Source: CAYONZ01 sp964405465 (GTDB taxonomy: Bacteria; Bdellovibrionota; Bdellovibrionia; Bdellovibrionales; JAMPXM01). Taken from it: a DNA stretch of 64,000 nt. Made by a program: the position numbers and the translations under genes. The DNA lies in assembly GCA_964405465.1 (NCBI GenBank), contig CAYONZ010000009.1:1-64000 (forward strand), given 5' to 3'. This document shows positions 17,116 through 27,010 of the stretch, piece after piece (position 1 is the first letter of the stretch; every line of letters starts with the position of its first letter). Under the pieces are notes generated by a model that saw only the letters and a program-made list of their open reading frames with translations, was not told the origin of the DNA and made no database searches.

Positions 17116-18006
17116 ATGCGACGAATTCTACTCACCGTGATGTTTGCTCTCGTGACCTCGACAATTTGGTTTTCATTTCAAAAGAATAAAAAATCGGAAT
17201 CGTTCGCCCCTGGCACCGCAGCTCATTCGGCCACCAAAGATTCAAAGGCGCAGCTCCAAGTCGAAGAACCCACAGGAGCAACTCAGTCTGCTGAGTTAGG
17301 CGAGCAAGATTCAAATGCAACGCCCGCATCCAGTTCAACCGATGCCCTCAGCTCTTCTGCTCGTAACCCTGCCACGTCCACAGGGGATCCAAGCCCAGGC
17401 GGCCGGCCAGATAAAATCGAACAATGGCTTAAACAAAGAGATGCACATGCTCAATGGAATGTGAGCCGATCGACCTCGGGTGAAGTGATCGCCATCAGTG
17501 GCGGAACCCTGGCAAAACCAAGCAGCGATGGAGACATCAGGCATTTTGCCGAAGAGCTGGCCAATCAACTCGGGATTCCGACATCGCAGCTCGACTCAAA
17601 AACTCTAAAGTTAGAGGGCACCTTTTTAAGTGAGCCCACAGTGATCAACCAAAAATTTCTAGACTATGAGGTTTACGGAGGTTTTTTAAAATTGATGCAG
17701 AATCGTAAAACAGGCGAAATGTATTATGCGATGAACTCACTGGCCCAGGTGGGAGAGCCCTCACTTGAACAAACAATAACCGATCAAAAAGCAATTGAAT
17801 TGATTAAATCTCATCATCAACAAACCCAAGAATCAGCTGACGAAATTTTTCTGGGACACGCAAAGCCGTTTCTCTTTGTGAAAGAACCAAAGAAAAGTGA
17901 ACTGGCCTGGTCGATTTATTCTCGAAAAAAAGCATTCATAACCGAATACCTTGTAAGTGCCAAAAATGGTGAGATTCTCTCAACCATCCAGCGCTGGAAC
18001 GAGTAG
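17116..18006 (+). CDS. FTP/PepSY propeptide-like exported protein
   Basis: A 296-residue protein with an N-terminal membrane or signal segment (ILLTVMFALVTSTIWFSF), a low-complexity Ser/Thr/Ala linker, and then a domain that looks like the propeptide of thermolysin/fungalysin-type metalloproteases. The FTP part is near KFLDYEVYGGFLKLMQNRKTGE and the PepSY part near SELAWSIYSRKK...EYLVSAKNGEILSTIQ. In known enzymes this unit is the N-terminal pro-domain that folds and inhibits the protease in cis. Here it is a separate gene, three bases after the metalloprotease stop, with AGAGGA about ten bases upstream of its ATG. A trans-acting chaperone or inhibitor is the natural inference. Confidence 0.72.
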   Translation: MRRILLTVMFALVTSTIWFSFQKNKKSESFAPGTAAHSATKDSKAQLQVEEPTGATQSAELGEQDSNATPASSSTDALSSSARNPATSTGDPSPGGRPDKIEQWLKQRDAHAQWNVSRSTSGEVIAISGGTLAKPSSDGDIRHFAEELANQLGIPTSQLDSKTLKLEGTFLSEPTVINQKFLDYEVYGGFLKLMQNRKTGEMYYAMNSLAQVGEPSLEQTITDQKAIELIKSHHQQTQESADEIFLGHAKPFLFVKEPKKSELAWSIYSRKKAFITEYLVSAKNGEILSTIQRWNE

Positions 18007-18043
18007 TCCATCCCAGCTCACATTATCCCACCAACTTAAGACA

Positions 18044-19879
18044 CTACTCATCAACGTGATAGCGTACGCTCGTGACAACAATCCCTTTGCGAAACATCAA
18101 GGCCGTTCGAATAAACAAAGCTGATTGATTGTGCAAAAAGTTTTCCCACCATCGGGCCGGTACAAACTCAGGTATGACCACCGTCACCCACCCACAATTA
18201 GCCTTCAAACAAAGCTCATCTATGTATTCAAGTAAAGGTGCCGTCACCGACCTATAAGGAGATTTCAAAACCACCAACTCAACCTTTGGCGCCCACACGG
18301 CCCACTGATCCTTCAAGCGCTGGGCGGCCCCGGGGTCAAGCTCCACATAAATAGCTCGTACTTTACTTGAGATCGACAACGAATACGTAATCGAATCCAA
18401 AACTCCTTTATGCAAACTTGAAACTGGAATCAAAACGGTATTCTCGATCTCTGCTAGCTCCTTGGTAGGATGCATTCCCTCCAGACTTAACTGCGACCCA
18501 AGAACCACATAATGTTGGTGAATACGCTTAAAGAAAACCACCATGATCGGGATCAATAAAATCACCACCCAAGCACCATGCGTGAATTTTGTCGAGCCTA
18601 TGACCAATAAAACAATGAACGTCGTCAAAGCACCCAACGCATTGACGACCAGGCTGCGCTGCCAAGATGGTTCGCGAAATTTAATATGGTGCACGACCAT
18701 GCCGAGCTGAGACAGCGTAAACGATAAGAATACTCCTACAGCATAGAGTGGAATCAAGTGATGGGTTGTACCATCAAAGAGAACCACCAAAAACATGGCT
18801 GCTAAACTCAAACCCATAATACCGTTACTAAAGACCAAGCGATCGCCAAGACTTGCCAACTGCCTTGGAAGATAGCGATCACGTGCCAACAAAGAAGCTA
18901 AGCGTGGGAAGTCAGCATAGCTGGTGTTGGCCGCTAACAATAGAATTGCAGCCGTTGTGCCCTGAACAAAGTAGTAAAAAAATGAATCTCCAAATATGGC
19001 TTTCGACAAAAGCGAGATCGCAGTCTGGCCGTGCTCGGGATCTGGAATCACACCAAAAATATGCGCAAGCACTGTGATTCCCAAAAAGAAAGTCCCAAGA
19101 ATGACGACCATCCAGGTCAGAGTCACTTTGGCATTTTTCTGTGCGGGAGAACGAAACACTGGAATTCCGTTTGATATGGCCTCAACTCCTGTCAGCGCCG
19201 TGCACCCTGAGGCAAAGGCTCGCAACATCAAAAACAACGCAATTTCCGGATAGGCTTGACCCATCACTGGAACAGCCGAGATCACTTGACCAGACATAAC
19301 TTTGTAAAAGCCTGTGACAATGAGTACGACAAACGAACCAATAAAAAAATATGTCGGTAAAGCAAATACCGACGCACTTTCTTTCAATCCACGAAGATTG
19401 AGAATCATCAGAATAAAAATAACCACCAAACCCAAGGCAACCTTGTGCGGTAAAAGATCAGGAAAAGCCGAAATGATGTTTTCAATTCCAGAAGCCACCG
19501 ACACTGCGACTGTCAAAACATAATCAATCAAGAGCGCAGCTCCTGCCACCAATCCTGCGGTGACACCGAGGTTTTCTTTCGCCACGATATAAGCTCCACC
19601 CCCTGAAGGATAGGCATCAATCGTTTGGCGATAAGAAATGGTGACGATGATCAATAGGGTGGCGATCGCAATGGCAATTGGCAAAGAGTAAAGCGTTAGA
19701 GCCGCCGAAACTGCTGCCAGTGGAATTAGAATTTCTTCGGTAGCGTAGGCAACGGAAGAGAGAGCATCGGATGAAAGAACCGCAAGTGCTTTCCACTTCG
19801 GGATCCTTTCGTGTGCCATCATTTCATGAGACAAAGGTTCACCGACTAAAACACGCTTCATTTTTGCTAATATACCCAT
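18044..19879 (-). CDS. KimA-type potassium transporter (APC superfamily)
   Basis: A 611-residue membrane protein very similar in pattern to Bacillus subtilis KimA (formerly YdaO): KALAVLSSDALSSVAYATE, SYRQTIDAYPSGGGAYIV, KENLG, DYVLTVAVSVASG and ILNLRGLKESAS are all present. It has about twelve membrane segments followed by a cytosolic C-terminal domain of about 150 residues. KimA imports K+ with high affinity driven by protons and is controlled by c-di-AMP in Firmicutes; whether that signal exists here is unknown. Start is ATG 19879, with a second ATG at 19861 that would fit the family length as well. It converges with the propeptide-like gene, 37 bases apart. Confidence 0.85.
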   Translation of the reverse strand: MGILAKMKRVLVGEPLSHEMMAHERIPKWKALAVLSSDALSSVAYATEEILIPLAAVSAALTLYSLPIAIAIATLLIIVTISYRQTIDAYPSGGGAYIVAKENLGVTAGLVAGAALLIDYVLTVAVSVASGIENIISAFPDLLPHKVALGLVVIFILMILNLRGLKESASVFALPTYFFIGSFVVLIVTGFYKVMSGQVISAVPVMGQAYPEIALFLMLRAFASGCTALTGVEAISNGIPVFRSPAQKNAKVTLTWMVVILGTFFLGITVLAHIFGVIPDPEHGQTAISLLSKAIFGDSFFYYFVQGTTAAILLLAANTSYADFPRLASLLARDRYLPRQLASLGDRLVFSNGIMGLSLAAMFLVVLFDGTTHHLIPLYAVGVFLSFTLSQLGMVVHHIKFREPSWQRSLVVNALGALTTFIVLLVIGSTKFTHGAWVVILLIPIMVVFFKRIHQHYVVLGSQLSLEGMHPTKELAEIENTVLIPVSSLHKGVLDSITYSLSISSKVRAIYVELDPGAAQRLKDQWAVWAPKVELVVLKSPYRSVTAPLLEYIDELCLKANCGWVTVVIPEFVPARWWENFLHNQSALFIRTALMFRKGIVVTSVRYHVDE

Positions 19880-19945
19880 GTATTATGAAATACTCCTGGG
19901 TGTATTTGAAGTCAAATAAACCAAGGTTAATTTCGTGCAACGACT

Positions 19946-20575
19946 TTAGAAGTGAAAACTCATGTGAATTGCTGGATAAATCAGCGTTCGCGCATACGAG
20001 ACTGTCGTTAAACTTGAGGTCGTCACCACTTCGGTGTAGCTAGCTGCCGAATAGATCAACCGCAATCCCAAGCGCATCGCCTCCGAAAGAGGCAAACCAT
20101 AGCCAAACTCAATATTCATGCTGGTACCACGCCATTTTTCTGCAGTGGAGCCACCCGTGGAGTAGGTCGCCGTTGTGATCAGATTATAAGCTCCCGCTAG
20201 TGCCCATGTGCGTTCTTTATTGAAATAGAATACAAACTTAGGTCCCATCTGGGCCGAAGTATAGGTCGTGGTCGTGGTTGAGGCATCACTGACCGAGTGG
20301 CTAGAGTAGTTCCACCCCACTTGATACATTCCAGTCTTGTCGATATCAAATCCCAGGCAGCCATCAAAGAGCATCTCGGTGCGTGTGCTCGTTGTACTCA
20401 CAGTCGCCGCATCAGAAAAGTAGAAGGCATTGAGCTCCATGAACCCACCGGCACGACTCTGCAAACTCACCAAAAGGACCAACAATACAGGTACAATGAG
20501 AACAATTTTTTGCAGAAAAAAATCAACTCTTGTTGCCGTTACTGATCGCTGAATTTTATTTTGCACCAATCTCAT
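19946..20575 (-). CDS. Outer-membrane beta-barrel protein
   Basis: About 209 residues with a signal peptide (LQKIVLIVPVLLVLLVSLQSRA) and alternating hydrophobic/aromatic strands separated by Ser/Thr-rich turns. The C-terminus IYPAIHMSFHF ends in Phe, the signal for BAM-dependent insertion. The pattern suggests an eight-stranded OmpA/OmpW-like barrel; no specific family is recognised. Starts at 20605 or 20575 are possible; I use the ATG at 20575, which leaves a long n-region. It lies upstream of kimA in the same direction with a 66-base gap. Confidence 0.7.
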   Translation of the reverse strand: MRLVQNKIQRSVTATRVDFFLQKIVLIVPVLLVLLVSLQSRAGGFMELNAFYFSDAATVSTTSTRTEMLFDGCLGFDIDKTGMYQVGWNYSSHSVSDASTTTTTYTSAQMGPKFVFYFNKERTWALAGAYNLITTATYSTGGSTAEKWRGTSMNIEFGYGLPLSEAMRLGLRLIYSAASYTEVVTTSSLTTVSYARTLIYPAIHMSFHF

Positions 20576-20605
20576 GAAGGCCTTGTCGGATGTTTTATTC
20601 CGCAA

Positions 20606-20953
20606 CTAACTCCACAGAAAAAATCTAGACAATCGAATGGCGCTCCAAATTTTAACGAATGGCTTCGAAGCTGGCCTTCGGAACTGGCCATCGAAACCGC
20701 AATTGGCCTATTGAACAGGTGATCTTTTTGCGCCCAGACATTTCCTAAACTTCTTTACACGGCAAACCGATTCAGAATGTGACAAATGCAAATGCAAAGG
20801 CAAATGCAAAGGCGAGTGCGACCGCAAAAAATGTGATGCAACTGTAACTGCCAACGGCAACTATCGCTGAGCACACATACAAGGAACGGTCCATCGCTTT
20901 TGTTTTGTTAGCCCCAAAAAATCAGACACCATTGCCGCACCTGAGGAGCACCT
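20606..20953. other. Intergenic region before the alpha2-macroglobulin gene
   Basis: About 350 bases divergent between the barrel protein and the alpha2-macroglobulin gene. It holds several near-repeats of TTGGCC/CTGGCC between 20655 and 20715 and a short hexamer repeat at 20784-20825. No gene could be supported. Promoters for both flanks must lie here but were not resolved. Confidence 0.4.
20784..20825. repeat. Short hexamer repeat (AAATGC/AAAGGC)
   Basis: Seven consecutive six-base units of the pattern RAANGC-like (AAATGC, AAATGC, AAAGGC, AAATGC, AAAGGC, GAGTGC, GACCGC). It is not inside a recognised gene. Read in one frame it would code an Ala/Asn/Lys-rich peptide, but no start or stop context supports a gene. 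Confidence 0.6.
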
Positions 20954-23900
20954 ATGTCGTCGATCAAGACCATCAAAGAAAGAATTCAAACTTTGAACGC
21001 AGAAAAACTCAAACCCCTGTTGCAGAAGTTCGCTGGTGCAAGGCAAAAAGCCTTTGGTGAATTCAACTTCTCTTGGCAAGCCCCAACTTGGCTAAAAAAA
21101 CTTACTCGCTATCGTCGACCACTGATTGGTGCATTGGCCGGAGTCACCATCATTGGTTTGGCCATTCACTTTGTGCAAAACTATCTCGATTCATTACCAA
21201 AACCGAACTACTGTCATTACGCAATCAACGTTCCATTTCCGAGAGATGTCGAAAACGACAAGAAAGCCTCTCCCCTGACCGTTTCTTTTCAGTGTTCTGC
21301 GGCGCCCATCAATGCTCTTTCGAAAACTCTCGACAACCCTCCAGAACTCTCGCCCGAAATCAAAGGATCTTGGAAATGGGACACCGATCGACTTTTAGTT
21401 TTCACACCATCTGCTGAAATCGCAGGAAAAGACTGGCCAGTGGGACAGAAGTTCAAACTCAAATTCGATAAAAAAATTCTTAATGACGCCATTATTCTCG
21501 AGGACTATCAACCGGCCTTTACAACCGAAAAGCTTCGAGCCACTGTAATGAAAAACGAATTCTACATTGATCCCACAAATAGCAAAATAAAAAAGACCTT
21601 GGTCAATCTGACTTTCAACTACCCCATCGATCCAGATGAATTTAAAAAACATGTTGAAATGCGATTGCAGACAAAACAGAAGAACAATCTTAAAATCCCA
21701 GGACAAAACTATGGTCACACAGTTTCGTTCGATAAATTTCTCAAGCACGCCTATATCTCTTCAGAAAATATTCCTGCTCCCGAAGAAGAAAGTGTGATGT
21801 CGGTTCGAATCACCGAAGGCTACCATGCACAACTCGGCGGAGCCCCTGCTGAGTCAAACGACGAAATTCAAATCACGATCCCAGGAAAATCTGACACCTT
21901 CAGAATAAACAAGGCATCAATGAGTTTCGTTCGCAATGAAAAATTCGAGCCCGAACAAATTGTGGTCATTGAAACTAGTATTGCGGCAAAATCTGAGGAT
22001 ATCCAAAAATCTATGAAAGTCTGGATGTTGCCGAGACTCAAAGACGAAAAACAAAATGCCAAAAACCGTTTCGACCAGTGGAGCGTGGGCGAAGTGTCAG
22101 ACTCCGTCCTCAGCAAATCCACTCCACTCACTTTAGATATGATTCCGACAGAACACGACACGAGCACTATTCACTCGTTCAAAATTCACGCTGCTCCCCA
22201 ACGGATGGTTTATCTTCACATCGCAGCGGGGGTTCGTGCGCTGGATGAGTATGTTCTCAATAAAGAATTCAAAACTACGATTCGCATTCAAGACTTCCCA
22301 ACAGAGCTCATGATCATGAGCGATGGAGCCCTACTTAGCCTACATGGTGAAAAAAAGCTTCCGTTACTTTCACGTAACGTTCAGGAGGTTGAATTCAGGG
22401 TCTCCAAAATACTTCCAGATCAACTCAATCAAGCGATAACCCAGGTCTTTCAACGCAGCTACGACTTTGCAAAACCCTCCTTCGATAGCTGGAACACCCA
22501 AACTTTCGTTGAGGTCTTTAAAGACAAAGTCGCACTTACTCCAAAAAATGCCCAAGCCACAAACTATTTTTCATTCGACTTAGGTTCTTATCTCAACAAA
22601 GGACACGAGAAGAAGGGCCTCTTTTTTGTTGAAGTACGGGACACAAAAACCAACCAACACGATAAACGTCTCATTCTGCTCACTGACCTTGGGGTCATAG
22701 TTAAACAAACTGCAGGTAAAACACATGAAGTTTTTGTGCAATCACTCAGCAATGGACAAGCTGTCGGTGGCGCCACCGTCGAAGTGATGGGTACCAATGG
22801 CATTTCGCTTTTTAGTGAAAGAACCGATGCCAACGGGCACGCTGGCTTTCCGAACCTCTCCGATTTCAAAGACGAAAAAGCTCCGGTTGCCTTTATCGTC
22901 AGAAAAGACAACGATATCTCCTTCATTCCATTTCAGTATTACGACCGAAATTTGAACTACTCTCGTTTCGAAACGGGTGGCGTCTATGAAGATGCACTGA
23001 GTGAGAATTTAACCGCGATGATTTTTTCAGACCGCGGTATGTACCGGCCCGGAGAAAAGCTCAGCTTTGGCTTTATGCTTCGCTCGAAAAACTGGAAAAC
23101 TTCATTCAAAGATGTACCATTTAGCTGGCGATTGATTGACCCACGCGGAACCGTGGTCAAAACTGAAAAATTTCAAGCGTCATCAACTGATTTGAAAGAA
23201 CTATCGATCGAAACGCTAGACACTTGGTATACGGGCTCCTACAGTTTTGAAATCTACTTGGTCAAAGACAAGCAGCGTCCGCAGCTCATTGGCTCAACAA
23301 ATGTTCAGGTGGAAGAATTTTTACCTGATCAAATGAAAATCACTACCCATCTTTCAAAAGAGAAAGCTCTGGGCTGGAACACCCCAGCTGATATGAAAGG
23401 TCTCGTGATTTTAAAGAATCTCTTTGGTACGGCAGCAGAAAAACGTCGAATCGAGGCTTCTGTCGATGTCTCTCCTTTTCATCCCAACTTTAAACCTCTC
23501 AAAGACTACCACTTTGTGAGTTTAAACAAGCCCAATGAACGCGACTATCACACGCCACTAGAGGCTAGCGAATCTAACTCTGCCGGAGAAGCCAGCTTTG
23601 ATTTGGATCTCAATCAGTTCAACGCAGGAATGTATCTCCTACGCTTTGAAGCCAAAGGTTTCGATGCGGCAGGAGGGCGTTCTGTCGTTGCGGCATCTAG
23701 CACCATCATTTCACCACTCAAATTTTTGGTGGGTTATAAAGCAGACGGAGACCTTCGCTACATCAAAAAGAATAGCGCTCGTCAGATTGATTTCATTGCC
23801 GTCGATCCAGATGTCAAAAAAATTGCGGCGACTGAAATAAAATTTGAAACTATTGAAAAACGTTATGTCTCGGTACTCACCCAAGCACCTGATGGGAGTT

Positions 23901-26900
23901 ACAAGTACCAGAGTGTGACAAAAGAAATCACCTTGGGTACGCAGAAAGTTGCCATTCCAGAAAAAGGTCTACAATTTAAATTGAATACCGAACGTCCTGG
24001 AGATTTCATACTCGTGGTAAAGAACTCAGAAAACCTCGAACTCAATCGTTTCGATTATTCTGTCATGGCCGAAGCCAATCTTTCACGCAAACTTGATCGC
24101 ACGGCTGAACTTAAAGTGTCTTTAAATAAATCCGAATTCAATCCGGGCGAAGAAATCGAAATGCAAATCAATGCTCCCTATACAGGAGCTGGTCTTATCA
24201 CCATTGAACGTGATAAAATCTATGCAAGCAAATGGTTTAAAGCAAGCACCACAAGCACGATGGTCAAAATCAAAATACCAGAGGGCTTAGAGGGTAACGC
24301 CTATATCAACGTCACTCTTTTACGTTCAACCGATTCAAATGAAATCTTCATGAGTCCATTGAGCTTTGCTGTCACTCCATTTAACATCAATCTCGACAGC
24401 CACCGAACTTTGATCACACTCGATGCTCCAGCGTTGGTAAAACCAGGACAAAAGCTAAAAATAAACTTTGCTGCCAATCGCAAGACGCCGATGATTCTTT
24501 GGGGAGTTGACGAAGGGATTTTGCAGATTGCCCATTACAAACAGCCTGATCCGATTGGATTCTTTTTTCAAAAGCGAGCCTTACAGGTGGCAACATGGCA
24601 GACGCTTGATCTCTTAATGCCCGAATACTCGCTTTTCAAGTCCGCGGCTGGCGCCGGCGGTGATGGTTCCTCTGCCTTGGGTAGAAACCTAAATCCGTTC
24701 AAAAGAAAATCCAATCCGCCGGTGGTCTTCTGGTCGGGAGTTCTCGAGGCCGGACCACGAAGTGAAGATTACGTGGTTGAAATTCCAGACTACTACAATG
24801 GCAACATTAAGATCTTTGCGCTTGCTGCAACCGAACGATCTTATGGAGTGGCAAGCACTCAAACGCTGGTGCGAGGAGACATCATCCTCACCCCGACGGC
24901 ACCGTTGGTTGTTGCGCCCAATGATGAATTTGAACTCGGAGTTGGGGTGGCGAACCAAGCAGAGGGGTCTGGACCCAAAGCACAAATCAAAGTCGACCTC
25001 CAAACAAGTGAGTTTTTTGTACCAATTGGCGAGAAATCACAAACGGTGCAAATCGCTGAGGGACACGAGGGAGAAGTGCACTTTCGCTTGAAAACAAATA
25101 GCAAACTCGGCTCAGGTAAAGTGGTTTTATTGGCATCCACTCAGGGAAAATCTGCAAAATATGCCATAGAAACTTCAATTCGCCCAAATGCTCCATTTAT
25201 TGCGGACGCACAATTCGGAATTCTCGAGAAATCCACGACAGAGTTTCCGATAGAGCGAATATTGTTCCCTGAATATCGAAAACAAAGTTTCTCTGCGTCA
25301 GCCTCACCGCTCTCACTCTTTAAGGGAATGACGTCCTACTTCTCAGTCTATCCATATCTCTGCACCGAACAACTTCTCTCGGCTGCCGTCCCCAATCTCT
25401 TTTTGACAGGCGAAGACCGAGATCCAAAGAAACAAAACGAAAGTTTTAAAAAAGCACTTGAAGTTCTTCGCGGACGGCAGACGACTGATGGCGGTTATGC
25501 ACTTTACCCTGGAGGCTCCACACATCTTTTGGTCACGGTCTACGCCATGCACTTTTTGACAGAGGCACGCGCTCAAGGCTTGAGTGTGCCAGATGATCTT
25601 TACAATTACTCGCTGGCTTTCATCAAAACTTTGCGACCAGAAAACTATCGATCTCTCGCAGACCTTCGCTTAGTTGCTCAGTCGCTCTACCTACTCGCTC
25701 GCAATGGAGTCTTACCTACAAATCAATTGATCTATCTTAAAAGTTTCCTCACTCAAAACTTCAAAGGAATCTGGGAAAAAGACGATGTGGCTATTTTTAT
25801 GGCTGCTAGTTTTAAACTTCTCAAACAAGACGACGTAGGTGAAAAACTCATCAAAACAATGAAGTTTACTGATAGCACACCTAGCGACTATGCCTATATG
25901 TACGATTCGACCATTCGGAATAGTCATTTACTCTGGATCATTGCTAAACACTTTCCGAACCTGGCTTCGAATTTGTTTGAGTCCGTGCAACTTAAAACAC
26001 TGTTGGCACCACTACAAAAAAATCAATACAACACCTACTCACTCGCCTCTTTGTACTTCGCCTTAGGTTCCATGTCGAAAACGGCATCAGAGGGACCACT
26101 GGCTACTGCGACGCTTGCCAATCTCAACATTCAACTTGTCGATGCCCAAAACAAATCCGAAAGACTTGTTTTGCAAAAGCAAGGACTTGTAGATTCTGGA
26201 AACTTTTCTGAAAAAATTAAAAAAATCAAAGCCACCACAGACCTTAACTATCCAATATTTTACTCGCTCAACCAGAGCGGATTTGATTTTGTCGGACGGA
26301 AATCAGAAGTTAAAAACGGAATTGAAATTTCACGAACTTATACCAACGAAAAAGGCGAAGAACTGAAGAGTGTCAAGTTGGGAGACACAGTCGAGGTGCA
26401 TGTGCGAGCTCGTTCGTTGAGTGCCACAAGCTATTTTCGTGTGGCAATTGTCGATCTTTTTCCTGGAGGATTTGAATACGTCGTGACCCCTCACGATATC
26501 GTCTCTGGTGAAACCGCCACCGGAGATTCGACCTTTCGCGAAGATGGCCGTGACATGAATTCCGAAGGTCAGAATCCAGCCGAAGAGAGTGAAGATGGAT
26601 TGCTTCCAAATGAACGACAAGATCCACCGGCGCCACCAGATGAAGGCTTATACCGACATCAGGATTCACCATTCAAATCAGCGTCGCTTAGTTTCACCTC
26701 AACACTTTCGTGGTTCCGACAAGTGGTGCCAGCCGCTTATGCCGCAACGGCGATGGGAACATCGAAAAATTTTGGCCGTGAGCCAGCTGCAACAAAACTT
26801 TCTTCGATGATGGTCGAATATGCTGATGCTCGTGAAGATCGAATTGTGATCTACACCAGTCTAGATGCCTCCGTTCGAGAATTCACTTACAAAATCAAGG

Positions 26901-27010
26901 CCGTGAATATTGGAAAATTCGCTGTGCCACCAACATTCGGCGAAGATCTTTATGATCGAAGCGCGCGATACATCGGCATTGGTTCGGAGATCAACGTTGA
27001 GAAAAAATAG
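20954..27010 (+). CDS. Bacterial alpha2-macroglobulin (YfhM-like) with thioester
   Basis: A 2018-residue protease-trapping protein thought to guard the periplasm, working with PBP1C when the wall is breached. Residues about 50-75 form a single membrane helix (PLIGALAGVTIIGLAIHFV) rather than the lipobox of E. coli YfhM. MG-type repeats follow, including the MG2-like SDRGMYRPGEKLSFGFM; the family ANLG/NQAEG region lies around VVAPNDEFELGVGVANQAEG, and the thioester CTEQ is at 1470-1473 (CLEQ in E. coli). The downstream TED-like helices (DGGYALYPGG) and a C-terminal receptor-like domain are present, interrupted by a Pro/Glu-rich acidic linker. AGGAG eight bases upstream fixes the start. pbpC overlaps its 3' end. 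Confidence 0.93.
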   Translation: MSSIKTIKERIQTLNAEKLKPLLQKFAGARQKAFGEFNFSWQAPTWLKKLTRYRRPLIGALAGVTIIGLAIHFVQNYLDSLPKPNYCHYAINVPFPRDVENDKKASPLTVSFQCSAAPINALSKTLDNPPELSPEIKGSWKWDTDRLLVFTPSAEIAGKDWPVGQKFKLKFDKKILNDAIILEDYQPAFTTEKLRATVMKNEFYIDPTNSKIKKTLVNLTFNYPIDPDEFKKHVEMRLQTKQKNNLKIPGQNYGHTVSFDKFLKHAYISSENIPAPEEESVMSVRITEGYHAQLGGAPAESNDEIQITIPGKSDTFRINKASMSFVRNEKFEPEQIVVIETSIAAKSEDIQKSMKVWMLPRLKDEKQNAKNRFDQWSVGEVSDSVLSKSTPLTLDMIPTEHDTSTIHSFKIHAAPQRMVYLHIAAGVRALDEYVLNKEFKTTIRIQDFPTELMIMSDGALLSLHGEKKLPLLSRNVQEVEFRVSKILPDQLNQAITQVFQRSYDFAKPSFDSWNTQTFVEVFKDKVALTPKNAQATNYFSFDLGSYLNKGHEKKGLFFVEVRDTKTNQHDKRLILLTDLGVIVKQTAGKTHEVFVQSLSNGQAVGGATVEVMGTNGISLFSERTDANGHAGFPNLSDFKDEKAPVAFIVRKDNDISFIPFQYYDRNLNYSRFETGGVYEDALSENLTAMIFSDRGMYRPGEKLSFGFMLRSKNWKTSFKDVPFSWRLIDPRGTVVKTEKFQASSTDLKELSIETLDTWYTGSYSFEIYLVKDKQRPQLIGSTNVQVEEFLPDQMKITTHLSKEKALGWNTPADMKGLVILKNLFGTAAEKRRIEASVDVSPFHPNFKPLKDYHFVSLNKPNERDYHTPLEASESNSAGEASFDLDLNQFNAGMYLLRFEAKGFDAAGGRSVVAASSTIISPLKFLVGYKADGDLRYIKKNSARQIDFIAVDPDVKKIAATEIKFETIEKRYVSVLTQAPDGSYKYQSVTKEITLGTQKVAIPEKGLQFKLNTERPGDFILVVKNSENLELNRFDYSVMAEANLSRKLDRTAELKVSLNKSEFNPGEEIEMQINAPYTGAGLITIERDKIYASKWFKASTTSTMVKIKIPEGLEGNAYINVTLLRSTDSNEIFMSPLSFAVTPFNINLDSHRTLITLDAPALVKPGQKLKINFAANRKTPMILWGVDEGILQIAHYKQPDPIGFFFQKRALQVATWQTLDLLMPEYSLFKSAAGAGGDGSSALGRNLNPFKRKSNPPVVFWSGVLEAGPRSEDYVVEIPDYYNGNIKIFALAATERSYGVASTQTLVRGDIILTPTAPLVVAPNDEFELGVGVANQAEGSGPKAQIKVDLQTSEFFVPIGEKSQTVQIAEGHEGEVHFRLKTNSKLGSGKVVLLASTQGKSAKYAIETSIRPNAPFIADAQFGILEKSTTEFPIERILFPEYRKQSFSASASPLSLFKGMTSYFSVYPYLCTEQLLSAAVPNLFLTGEDRDPKKQNESFKKALEVLRGRQTTDGGYALYPGGSTHLLVTVYAMHFLTEARAQGLSVPDDLYNYSLAFIKTLRPENYRSLADLRLVAQSLYLLARNGVLPTNQLIYLKSFLTQNFKGIWEKDDVAIFMAASFKLLKQDDVGEKLIKTMKFTDSTPSDYAYMYDSTIRNSHLLWIIAKHFPNLASNLFESVQLKTLLAPLQKNQYNTYSLASLYFALGSMSKTASEGPLATATLANLNIQLVDAQNKSERLVLQKQGLVDSGNFSEKIKKIKATTDLNYPIFYSLNQSGFDFVGRKSEVKNGIEISRTYTNEKGEELKSVKLGDTVEVHVRARSLSATSYFRVAIVDLFPGGFEYVVTPHDIVSGETATGDSTFREDGRDMNSEGQNPAEESEDGLLPNERQDPPAPPDEGLYRHQDSPFKSASLSFTSTLSWFRQVVPAAYAATAMGTSKNFGREPAATKLSSMMVEYADAREDRIVIYTSLDASVREFTYKIKAVNIGKFAVPPTFGEDLYDRSARYIGIGSEINVEKK

